A stretch of 57,709 bases of DNA from an uncultured Clostridia bacterium (GTDB lineage Bacteria; Bacillota; Clostridia; UBA1212; SIG427). The notes below the pieces were generated by a model. It did not search any database. It worked only from the letters and a program-made list of their open reading frames with translations, and was not told the DNA's origin. The stretch is taken from positions 1 through 57,709 of the forward strand of contig CAMFNB010000003.1 in NCBI GenBank assembly GCA_945965275.1, written 5' to 3'. This document shows positions 8,480 through 15,551 of this stretch, piece by piece (the first letter of the stretch is position 1; every line of letters starts with the position of its first letter). The position numbers and the translations under genes are program-made.

Positions 8480-9711
8480 TATTGAAGCCCTCCAAATATC
8501 TTCTTTCGCTCTTCCTTAGAGAAAATCAGTGTTGACGCACCTTGCCTTAGAGCCTCAAAATCGAGAGTATCAAGGGGAACCTTATTCTTAATGAGGGAAG
8601 TGTAGATGCCGGCACGCTCATTTTTACCGATAATGATGAAGCCCTTGAGGACATTGTCTTTTGTGAAGATTCTCTTGATGAAATCCTCTCCTTTTTCCTC
8701 GTAGAGCTCGCCTTCGTATGTTCCTGCTGTCATGGCATGGAGACCGAATAATCCGAGAGAGTTCATCGGGATTGCATCTTTCTGCTCCTTTTCACCGCCT
8801 GCCATGTTAACACCTGCGGTATATCCCTGCATATATGCATTCGGTAAAAGTGCAAGCACTCTCTTTCGGCCGAATGAAACATCAAACCCTTCTGTACAGT
8901 CGCCTGCGGCATATACATCATCAATTGAAGTTTTCATTTTCTCGTCGACGATGATGCCTCTGTTTACTTCACCGCCGAGATCTTTTACAAGACCGACATT
9001 GGCTCTTACACCGACTGCGAGAACAAGAACATCAAATTCAATCTCAGAGCCGTCCTGCATAATTGCTCTGTTCTCTTTGAACTCGCTTGCACTGTTGCCT
9101 AAGATGAATTTGATTCCCTTTTTCTCAAGATGCTTTTGCATGATACCTGCACACTCCGCATCAAAAATACTCGGTAGTATGCGGTCTGCAAGATCACAAA
9201 CTGTGATAGAGGCAACTTTTTCAAATATGCCTTCGGCACACTTAAGACCAATCAAACCGGAACCGATAATGAGCACCTTCGATTCCTTTGTGACGGCAGC
9301 CCCAAGTGCGTTTGCGTCATCCAAAGTCATAAATGAAAACTTGTTTGTCACCTTTTCAAGGCCCTTAAACGGAGGGACGAAGGGACAAGAACCTGCAGCC
9401 ACACATACCGAAGAAAACGGAAGAGCGGAGCCGTCGTCAAGCACAACCTTGCCTGACTTCTTATCAATACTTACGGCTTTTTTACCGTACAGCACCTTGC
9501 AGTTATTCTGATCATAGAAATCTTCGGGACGATAGTTAATATGATCAATGTCAGTTTTACCTTCCAATAAATATGAGATAAGAGGTCTGCCGTATACGAA
9601 ATGATTTTCTGCAGAAACAACAGTAATGCCGGACTCTTTGTCTGAGCTTCTGATTCCTTCAATACAACCGACGGAAGCTACGCCGTTTCCGATGATTACA
9701 TATTCACTCAT
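8479..9711 (-). CDS. FAD/NAD(P)-dependent oxidoreductase of the split GOGAT operon
   Basis: The 410-residue flavoprotein has an N-terminal FAD dinucleotide-binding motif (VIIGNGVASVGCIEGIR), a central NAD(P)-binding motif (VLIIGSGLIGLKCAEGI, about residue 145) and the late FAD motif DVYAAGDC. It belongs to the pyridine nucleotide-disulfide oxidoreductase class I group (nitrite reductase/rubredoxin reductase-like) and lacks an obvious CxxxxC redox disulfide. From its place between ferredoxin and GXGXG genes, I infer that it passes electrons from NAD(P)H through the ferredoxin subunit to the FMN/Fe-S synthase subunit, taking the role of GltD. It overlaps both neighbours by one base. Confidence 0.88.
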   Translation of the reverse strand: MSEYVIIGNGVASVGCIEGIRSSDKESGITVVSAENHFVYGRPLISYLLEGKTDIDHINYRPEDFYDQNNCKVLYGKKAVSIDKKSGKVVLDDGSALPFSSVCVAAGSCPFVPPFKGLEKVTNKFSFMTLDDANALGAAVTKESKVLIIGSGLIGLKCAEGIFEKVASITVCDLADRILPSIFDAECAGIMQKHLEKKGIKFILGNSASEFKENRAIMQDGSEIEFDVLVLAVGVRANVGLVKDLGGEVNRGIIVDEKMKTSIDDVYAAGDCTEGFDVSFGRKRVLALLPNAYMQGYTAGVNMAGGEKEQKDAIPMNSLGLFGLHAMTAGTYEGELYEEKGEDFIKRIFTKDNVLKGFIIIGKNERAGIYTSLIKNKVPLDTLDFEALRQGASTLIFSKEERKKIFGGLQ

Positions 9712-10148
9712 TACTGTTCACCTCTTTCTTCAAATACAATGGCTCTGTTAGGACAACCTGTTACACATGCCGGGGTACCGCATTCGTTCTTTGTGCAGAG
9801 TTCGCATTTCTGCATGACTCCTGTTTCTCCGAGAGCGAGAGCACCGTTCGGGCAAACAAGCACGCATGTGAGACAGCCCACACACTTGCTCTGGTCGATG
9901 GAGACGAGTCCGTCTTTTACCGAGAAGGCACCGGAAATACAACTCTTTACGCAAATCGGATCGGTACAATGTCTGCACGAAACTGCATATGAAATGCTTT
10001 CGTTGCCTTCAATATGAATTCTCGGATAAATCGGCTTTCCTTTGAGAGCTTCAGCCATATCCTTAAGTCCGCTGCAGGCAAATGCACAATTGTATTCGCA
10101 CAAGTGACAACCTAAACACCATTCTTCGTTAACATAAACTCTTTTCAT
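9711..10148 (-). CDS. four-cluster 4Fe-4S ferredoxin subunit
   Basis: The 145-residue protein has four cysteine sets of the DMSO-reductase/HycB type: CLGCHLCEYNC, CRHCTDPICVKSC, CVGCLTCVLVCP and CELCTKNECGTPACVTGCP. It can therefore carry four [4Fe-4S] clusters as an electron-transfer wire. Its position between the FMN synthase subunit (4 bases away) and the FAD oxidoreductase (1-base overlap) indicates an electron carrier of the glutamate synthase complex. No signal peptide is seen, consistent with a cytoplasmic complex. Confidence 0.9.
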   Translation of the reverse strand: MKRVYVNEEWCLGCHLCEYNCAFACSGLKDMAEALKGKPIYPRIHIEGNESISYAVSCRHCTDPICVKSCISGAFSVKDGLVSIDQSKCVGCLTCVLVCPNGALALGETGVMQKCELCTKNECGTPACVTGCPNRAIVFEERGEQ

Positions 10149-10152
10149 GCCT

Positions 10153-11658
10153 TTACTCTCCTGCGTGTGATATTCCGAGAATTTGCAATTCTTTCTCTGT
10201 TAAACCGATGCCTCGGAGCATCAGTCTGTTTCCGCGAAGTGCTTCAATTGAGTTAATACCCATACCACCCATCAGCTCTTTGATTTCGTGGTTCCATGCA
10301 CTCATGAGATTTATAAGTCTTTCGCTTCCGATGTCAGGATTAAGTCTCTTTACGAGTTCGGGACGCTGTGTTGCAATACCCCAGTTACATTTACCGCTCT
10401 GGCATGTTCGACAAAGGTGGCAACCGAGAGCAAGAAGAGCAGAGGTTGCTATGTAGCAGGCATCTGCACCGAGAGCAATTGCTTTTACCACATCTGCTGC
10501 GCTTCTGATACTTCCGCCGACAACAAGTGAAACGTTGTTTCTGATTCCTTCGTCACGGAGTCTTTGGTCAACGGCTGCAAGGGCAAGCTCTACCGGGATA
10601 CCTACGTTGTCTCTGATTCTCGTGGGAGCAGCACCGGTACCTCCGCGGAAGCCGTCGATAGCAATGATGTCAGCACCGCTTCGTGCGATACCGCTTGCAA
10701 TTGCTGCTATATTATGTACTGCAGCAACCTTTACGATAACCGGCTTTTTGTACTCTGTTGCTTCTTTAAGAGAGAAGACAAGCTGTCTTAAGTCTTCAAT
10801 AGAATAAATATCATGGTGAGGAGCGGGGGAAATGGCATCTGATCCTTCAGGAATCATACGTGTTCTTGAAACATCTCCTACGATTTTTGCACCGGGAAGA
10901 TGTCCGCCGATACCCGGCTTTGCTCCCTGTCCCATTTTGATTTCAACGGCTGCACCGGCTTTGAGGTAATCCTCGTGTACGCCGAAACGTCCGCTGGCTA
11001 CCTGGACGATTGTGTTAGGTCCGTAGCAGTAGAAGTCTTCATGCAATCCGCCTTCACCTGTGTTGTATAAAATGCCGAGCTTTGTTGCTGCTCTTGCAAG
11101 GGAAGCATGTGCATTGTAGCTGATTGAACCGTAGCTCATTGCAGAGAACATAACCGGCATTGAAAGCTCGATTTGACAAGGTAACTCGCATTTAAGATTT
11201 CCGTTTTCATCTCTTTCGGGTTTTACTGACTTTTTACCAAGGAATACTTTTGTTTCCATTGGCTCACGAAGAGGGTCAATCGGAGGGTTTGTTACCTGAG
11301 ATGCATTGATGAGAATTTTGTCCCAATATACCGGAAGCGGATTTGGGTTACCCATTGATGAGAGAAGTACGGCACCGCTGTTTGCCTGCTTGTATACTTC
11401 TTTGATTGTTGTATCTGACCAGTTTGCGTTTTCACGAAGTCTGCAGTCGCTCTTTACTATTTTAAGTGCCCGTGTAGGACAGAGAGAAACACATCTCTGA
11501 CAGTTAACGCACTTTGATTCGTCGCTTATCATAACTCCTTTTTGAGGATGGATTGCATGTACTTCATTTGCACATTGTCGTTCGCAAACTCGGCATGCAA
11601 TGCAGCGATTTTCATTTCTGATTACTTCAAATTCAGGATATATAAATTCAATACCCAT
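10153..11658 (-). CDS. gltB: glutamate synthase FMN/Fe-S catalytic subunit with N-terminal ferredoxin domain
   Basis: The 501-residue protein starts with a two-cluster ferredoxin domain (CIACRVCERQC and CVNCQRCVSLCP, within about the first 70 residues). The FMN-binding synthase domain follows: SAMSYGSISYNAHASLARAA, TGEGGLHEDF, GQGAKPGIGGHLPG, IDGFRGGTGAAPT, and the Fe-S cluster motif CHLCRTCQSGKCNWG. It converts 2-oxoglutarate and ammonia delivered from the glutaminase subunit into glutamate. The glutaminase and GXGXG domains that are fused in E. coli GltB are separate genes here. Its start touches the stop of the glutaminase gene at base 11658. Confidence 0.94.
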   Translation of the reverse strand: MGIEFIYPEFEVIRNENRCIACRVCERQCANEVHAIHPQKGVMISDESKCVNCQRCVSLCPTRALKIVKSDCRLRENANWSDTTIKEVYKQANSGAVLLSSMGNPNPLPVYWDKILINASQVTNPPIDPLREPMETKVFLGKKSVKPERDENGNLKCELPCQIELSMPVMFSAMSYGSISYNAHASLARAATKLGILYNTGEGGLHEDFYCYGPNTIVQVASGRFGVHEDYLKAGAAVEIKMGQGAKPGIGGHLPGAKIVGDVSRTRMIPEGSDAISPAPHHDIYSIEDLRQLVFSLKEATEYKKPVIVKVAAVHNIAAIASGIARSGADIIAIDGFRGGTGAAPTRIRDNVGIPVELALAAVDQRLRDEGIRNNVSLVVGGSIRSAADVVKAIALGADACYIATSALLALGCHLCRTCQSGKCNWGIATQRPELVKRLNPDIGSERLINLMSAWNHEIKELMGGMGINSIEALRGNRLMLRGIGLTEKELQILGISHAGE

Positions 11659-12752
11659 TAGTATGCACCTTCCTTTACATTTACGATTACCGGTTCACCG
11701 CCTGACGGAGCCCAGATGTTTTCTGCGTTCGGTTCCATGACACGAATAGCGGCTTCTTCACTTGCAATGTATACCTTGTCGTCTTTTTCGCCGACTACCA
11801 TTGAACGAAGCTTTAATCTGTCATTGAGAGCCATAAGACCACCGTCATAACCAAGTACGATAGAGAAAGGACCGGTTACAAGTAAGCTCGGGTAAACAGT
11901 TCTGAGATACCTGAGTTTTGCTTTTACTTCAGGATCTTTGACAGCATCAATTGTGCTCCAGAAAGGTGCTGCAACTACATCAGCTGCTTCTTCTAATGTG
12001 AGTCCCTGTACGCGGATAAGGTAATCCATGATGTATGTTATTACTTCTGTATCTGTCTGAAGTGTACATTTGTACCCGAACATCTCTATGAATCTTCTGT
12101 TTGCGTCATAGGATGAAATTTCACCGTTGTGAACTATAGACCAGTCGAGAAGGGTAAACGGATGTGCGCCGCCCCACCAACCGGGTGTGTTTGTCGGATA
12201 ACGTCCGTGTGCTGTCCATGAATAGCCTTCGTATTCTTCTAATTTATAGAACACACCTACGTCTTCCGGAAAACCGACGGCTTTGAATGTACCCATGTTT
12301 TTACCGCTGGAAAATACATAAGCGCCTTTCATCTCGGTATTTATTTTCATTACTGTTCTTACAACGAACTCTTTTTCATCGAGCTGCATTGAAGCTAAAA
12401 CTGATTTAAGAGGTGATACGAAATATCGCCAGATAATCGGCTCGTTGGTAATGGCAGGAATTTTTCTTGTTGGGATTAGCTCTCCCTTGACGATTTCAAA
12501 ACGTTCTTTAATGAATGCTTCACAACGTTTTCGTGTGTCTCTGTCATTGAAAAACATATGAAGAGCATAAAAGTCCTTATACTCCGGATAAATACCATAA
12601 CCTGCGAATCCGCCGCCCAGTCCGTTTGATCTGTCGTGCATTGGTTTCATTGCATTTGTGATCATTTCACCGGACATCTTTTTTCCCTCTTTTGAGATGA
12701 CCGCTGCAATAGCACAACCTGACGGGATCCTTACCTGACCTTCTAATTTCAT
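11658..12752 (-). CDS. class II glutamine amidotransferase subunit of split glutamate synthase
   Basis: The 364-residue Ntn-type glutaminase frees ammonia from glutamine for the synthase subunit. The motifs PSGCAIAAVISKEGKKM, HDRSNGLGGGFAGYGIYPEY, WTAHGRYPTNTPGWWGGAHPF and WSIVHNGEISSYDANR are present. The catalytic cysteine is residue 13, so a short propeptide must be removed to expose it. The ATG at 12752 is preferred over codons further upstream because AAAGGAAGAG precedes it and the earlier codons run through the leader hairpin. It is the first gene of the GOGAT-GlnA-ANTAR operon. Confidence 0.92.
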   Translation of the reverse strand: MKLEGQVRIPSGCAIAAVISKEGKKMSGEMITNAMKPMHDRSNGLGGGFAGYGIYPEYKDFYALHMFFNDRDTRKRCEAFIKERFEIVKGELIPTRKIPAITNEPIIWRYFVSPLKSVLASMQLDEKEFVVRTVMKINTEMKGAYVFSSGKNMGTFKAVGFPEDVGVFYKLEEYEGYSWTAHGRYPTNTPGWWGGAHPFTLLDWSIVHNGEISSYDANRRFIEMFGYKCTLQTDTEVITYIMDYLIRVQGLTLEEAADVVAAPFWSTIDAVKDPEVKAKLRYLRTVYPSLLVTGPFSIVLGYDGGLMALNDRLKLRSMVVGEKDDKVYIASEEAAIRVMEPNAENIWAPSGGEPVIVNVKEGAY

Positions 12753-12778
12753 AACTATCTCTTCCTTTCTGGAAATAC

Positions 12779-12831
12779 AAAAAGGCGCCCATTTCAATAC
12801 AATTTGAATTGTACTGAAATGAACGCCTTTG
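12779..12831 (-). terminator. leader hairpin/terminator upstream of the GOGAT operon
   Basis: On the minus strand AAAGGCG-(TTCATTTCAGTACAATT) pairs with (AATTGTATTGAAATGGG)-CGCCTTT and is followed by TTTTTG. The stem of more than 20 pairs lies between promoter and first gene, so it would stop transcription unless opened. Placed in an operon that encodes an ANTAR antiterminator, it is a likely regulated attenuator. Confidence 0.72.
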
Positions 12832-12844
12832 CTCATTGCACAAA

Positions 12845-12873
12845 AATATACGCCTATATGATTTGAATGTCAA
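12845..12873 (-). promoter_or_regulatory. promoter of the GOGAT-glnA-ANTAR operon
   Basis: Minus strand: TTGACA (12868-12873), 17-base spacer, TATATT (12845-12850). Transcription would start near 12838 and enter the leader hairpin almost at once; the RNA begins with TGCAATGAGC. Confidence 0.8.
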
Positions 12874-13233
12874 TAGAAAATTTTAATTGTCCTTGCAGGA
12901 AAAACAAAAGAACGCGAGCGACGGACAGCTGATTGGTGCGACGGATGGTTGGTTCGCGCAAAGTGCGAAAGGCGGGAGTCTTGTGAACCAAACGTTCAAA
13001 ATGTCCACCGTGGGGCATGGTTCCGCGATTTAGTGGACAGATCAAAATGCAAACTGCAGTTTTTGTCCATTTAAATGCAATATCTGTTCATTTTGTGGCA
13101 CCGCATAAATAAAGGGATTTCGGTAAAAAAACACCCGATAACCCGCATAAACACTGGCTGCCACTAAATCAGAAAAACACGGCTTCCGGTGGACAAAAAT
13201 CAGCATCAATACAAAAAAGTTTTAAAAAAAGTG
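12874..13233. other. non-coding structured region between divergent nitrogen operons
   Basis: I see no credible gene here. The stretch holds a 194-base unit (13002-13195) bounded by 35-base imperfect inverted repeats. Their outer 9 bases (TGTCCACCG) and inner 10 bases (GATTTAGTGG) match exactly; the middle 16 bases are mostly different. TGTCCA and TGGACA words alternate at 13002, 13034, 13064 and 13190, allowing local hairpins (TGTCCAC 13002-13008 with GTGGACA 13033-13039). The palindrome AAACTGCAGTTT (13051-13062) and a direct repeat CCGCATAAA (13101, 13143) are also present. To the left, GCGACGGA occurs twice (about 12918 and 12939). It could be a multi-site operator, a small RNA, or a MITE-like insertion. 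Confidence 0.6.
13002..13195. repeat. 194-base unit with 35-base imperfect terminal inverted repeats
   Basis: The left arm 13002-13036 and the reverse complement of the right arm 13161-13195 have equal length; about 25 of 35 positions match, with both ends of each arm identical. The unit begins TG and ends CA and is flanked by AAAA on both sides, as some miniature transposable elements are, but four A residues are weak evidence for a target duplication. Confidence 0.6.
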
Positions 13234-13262
13234 TTGACATTCTTTCTGCCGGGGTATATTAT
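13234..13262 (+). promoter_or_regulatory. promoter of glnN-amt-asnB
   Basis: TTGACA (13234-13239), 17-base spacer, TATTAT (13257-13262). The start site would be near 13269, directly ahead of the leader box GGCAATGGCGTCTTT. Confidence 0.85.
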
Positions 13263-13274
13263 CACGCACATAAA

Positions 13275-13320
13275 GGCAATGGCGTCTTTGAGTTACAGGC
13301 TCAAAGACGCTTTTTCTTTT
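13275..13320 (+). terminator. glnN leader hairpin 1 (attenuator-like)
   Basis: GCGTCTTTGAG (13282-13292) pairs perfectly with CTCAAAGACGC (13300-13310) around a 7-base loop TTACAGG, followed by TTTTTCTTTT: a textbook intrinsic terminator inside the 5' UTR. It begins with the box GGCAATGGCGTCTTT (13275-13289), identical to the purA leader. The loop contains ACAGG, loosely reminiscent of ANTAR-bound loops with A and G at set positions, but I cannot confirm this. Confidence 0.82.
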
Positions 13321-13339
13321 AGCTGAATACTGTGGAAAA

Positions 13340-13393
13340 GGCAAGGACGTCTTTAGCTGTCGGGAGAGCCGACGGCTGGGCGTCCTTTTCTTT
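13340..13393 (+). terminator. glnN leader hairpin 2 (attenuator-like)
   Basis: AAGGACG (13343-13349) pairs with CGTCCTT (13381-13387), and the inner AGCTGTCGG (13355-13363) pairs with CCGACGGCT (13369-13377) around loop GAGAG; TTCTTT follows. Its 5' side GGCAAGGACGTCTTTAG resembles the box of hairpin 1. Two tandem terminator-like hairpins precede the glnN start at 13439. Confidence 0.75.
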
Positions 13394-13438
13394 ACATGAG
13401 CTTGAAAGAGAAAACAAAACAGAAAAGGAGAATGAATC

Positions 13439-15535
13439 ATGGAAACAGTAAAAGATTATTTTGGCAGCTTGGTATTTGATGACAGAGTTATGAAAGCCAC
13501 TTTGTCCGCAAAGGTATACGCTTCGCTGAAGAAAACAATCGACGAAGGAACAGAATTGGATGTGAATGTTGCACAAGCAGTTGCAACGGCAATGAAGGAC
13601 TGGGCAGTTTCCAATGGTGCTACTCACTATACACATTGGTTCCAACCACTTACAGGTGTAACAGCTGAAAAGCATGACAGCTTTATTTCACCTTCACCGG
13701 ACGGCGGTGTAATCATGGAGTTCTCAGGAAAAGAACTTATCAAAGGCGAACCTGATGCTTCATCCTTCCCAAGCGGAGGACTCAGAGCCACATTCGAGGC
13801 AAGGGGGTATACAGCATGGGATCCGACATCCTATGCATTCATTAAAGGAAACACACTTTGCATTCCTACAGCATTCTGCTCATACGGCGGACAAGCTCTT
13901 GATAAAAAGACACCATTGTTAAGATCAATGGCAGTTTTAAGCAAACAAGCGCTCAGAATTTTAAGACTCTTCGGAAATGATACAGCTAAACGCGTAAGCT
14001 CCTCAGTAGGTGCTGAGCAGGAATACTTCCTTATCACAAAGGAAATGTTTGATAAGAGACCTGACCTTATTTTTACAGGCAGAACATTGTTCGGTGCCAA
14101 GTCTCCGAAGGGACAGGAAATGGACGACCACTATTTCGGCGTTATCAAACCAAGAGTTGCCGCATTTATGGAAGATCTTAACGATCAACTTTGGAAGCTC
14201 GGAATTCTTGCTAAGACAGAACATAACGAAGTTGCTCCGGCACAGCATGAGCTTGCCTGTATCTACACAACAACAAACATTGCAACTGACAACAACCAGT
14301 TAGTAATGGAAATCATGCAAAAAGTTGCTTCAAAGCACGGACTTGTGTGCTTACTTCATGAGAAACCGTTTGCAGGAGTTAACGGAAGCGGTAAACATAA
14401 CAACTGGTCAATTGCAGATGACCTCGGACAAAACCTCCTTTCACCCGGAGCTACTCCTTATGAGAACGCTCAGTTCCTTCTGTTCTTAAGTGCTACAATC
14501 AAGGCTGTTGATGAATATCAGGATCTTCTCAGAATCTCAGTTGCAACAGCAGGAAACGACCACAGACTTGGTGCAAACGAAGCACCTCCGGCAGTTGTTT
14601 CAGTGTTCTTAGGCGATGAACTTAACGACGTTCTTGAAGCTATTGAGAAAGACATTCCTTACAAGGGCGCAGAGAAAGCTCAAATGAAGCTTGGTGTTGA
14701 CGTTTTACCGAAGTTCAACAGAGATGCAACAGACAGAAACAGAACATCACCGTTTGCTTATACAGGAAACAAGTTCGAATTCAGAATGCTTGGTTCCGCA
14801 AACAGCTTAGCTTGTGCAAACATTATGCTTAACGCTTCAGTTGCAGAAGAGCTCAGACAGTTCGCTGACATACTTGAAAAATCAGAAGACTTTGAGGGTG
14901 ATCTTCATAAACTCATCCAGAAAACAATCAAAGAACACAAGCACATTATTTTCAACGGCAACGGTTACGATGACAGTTGGATTAAGGTTGCAACAGAGGA
15001 GAGAGGCCTTATGAACCTCAGAACAACTCCTGATGCAATTCCTCACTTACTTGATAAGAAGAACGTTGACATGCTTACTTCATTGGAAGTATTCACAGAG
15101 GATGAGCTCAAATCACGTTATGAAATTACTCTTGAGAACTACTGCAAGACAGTCATTATCGAGGCAAACACAATGGTTGACATGGCAAGAATGCAAATTG
15201 CTCCGGCTGTTGAAAAATATGCAGCAAGCGTAGCAAAGTCAGCAGCAGCAAAGAAAGCACTTGATGCAGAGCTTGCTTGTTCATACGAAACAACACTTGT
15301 AAGAAAGCTGTCAGCATTAACAGACAGAATTGCAGTTCAGACAGATTTACTTGAAGCAGCAATTATGGATGTTGCAAAGGCAGGGGATGTGGGAACTGAA
15401 TCAGCAATGATAAGAGACACATTACTTGCAAAGATGGGAGAGTTAAGAGTTGCATGTGACGAGGCCGAAACATTGACAGCAAAGAGTTATTGGCCGTTCC
15501 CGACATATGCAGATATTCTGTTCAGTGTCAGATAA
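13439..15535 (+). CDS. glnN: glutamine synthetase, type III
   Basis: The 698-residue protein matches the length of GlnN (about 700-730), much larger than GSI. Motifs include [35 protein letters not shown] (glutamate-binding His region), [20 protein letters not shown] and [16 protein letters not shown]. It forms glutamine from glutamate and ammonia as a dodecamer in known cases. It is the first gene of glnN-amt-asnB, read after a 170-base leader with two terminator-like hairpins. A good ribosome binding site (AAAAGGAGAATGAATC) sets the start. Being paired with an ammonium transporter suggests induction under nitrogen limitation. Confidence 0.96.
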   Translation: METVKDYFGSLVFDDRVMKATLSAKVYASLKKTIDEGTELDVNVAQAVATAMKDWAVSNGATHYTHWFQPLTGVTAEKHDSFISPSPDGGVIMEFSGKELIKGEPDASSFPSGGLRATFEARGYTAWDPTSYAFIKGNTLCIPTAFCSYGGQALDKKTPLLRSMAVLSKQALRILRLFGNDTAKRVSSSVGAEQEYFLITKEMFDKRPDLIFTGRTLFGAKSPKGQEMDDHYFGVIKPRVAAFMEDLNDQLWKLGILAKTEHNEVAPAQHELACIYTTTNIATDNNQLVMEIMQKVASKHGLVCLLHEKPFAGVNGSGKHNNWSIADDLGQNLLSPGATPYENAQFLLFLSATIKAVDEYQDLLRISVATAGNDHRLGANEAPPAVVSVFLGDELNDVLEAIEKDIPYKGAEKAQMKLGVDVLPKFNRDATDRNRTSPFAYTGNKFEFRMLGSANSLACANIMLNASVAEELRQFADILEKSEDFEGDLHKLIQKTIKEHKHIIFNGNGYDDSWIKVATEERGLMNLRTTPDAIPHLLDKKNVDMLTSLEVFTEDELKSRYEITLENYCKTVIIEANTMVDMARMQIAPAVEKYAASVAKSAAAKKALDAELACSYETTLVRKLSALTDRIAVQTDLLEAAIMDVAKAGDVGTESAMIRDTLLAKMGELRVACDEAETLTAKSYWPFPTYADILFSVR

Positions 15536-15551
15536 GAAAGAGGTGTGAAAA

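Noticed and set aside
8732..9511. 259-codon open frame on the plus strand inside the FAD oxidoreductase
   Set aside because: Antisense shadow: Ser/Pro/Ala-rich translation without motifs, no ribosome binding site, fully covered by a convincing flavoprotein gene.
12854..13045. 63-codon open frame in the divergent nitrogen intergenic region
   Set aside because: It spans the GOGAT promoter and part of the inverted repeat arm, has no ribosome binding site and no recognisable composition.
13275..13320. Known metabolite riboswitch or T-box before glnN
   Set aside because: The leader is too short, with no T-box sequence (TGGNACCGCG-like) or glycine/SAM/glutamine riboswitch cores that I recognise; only terminator-type hairpins are seen.
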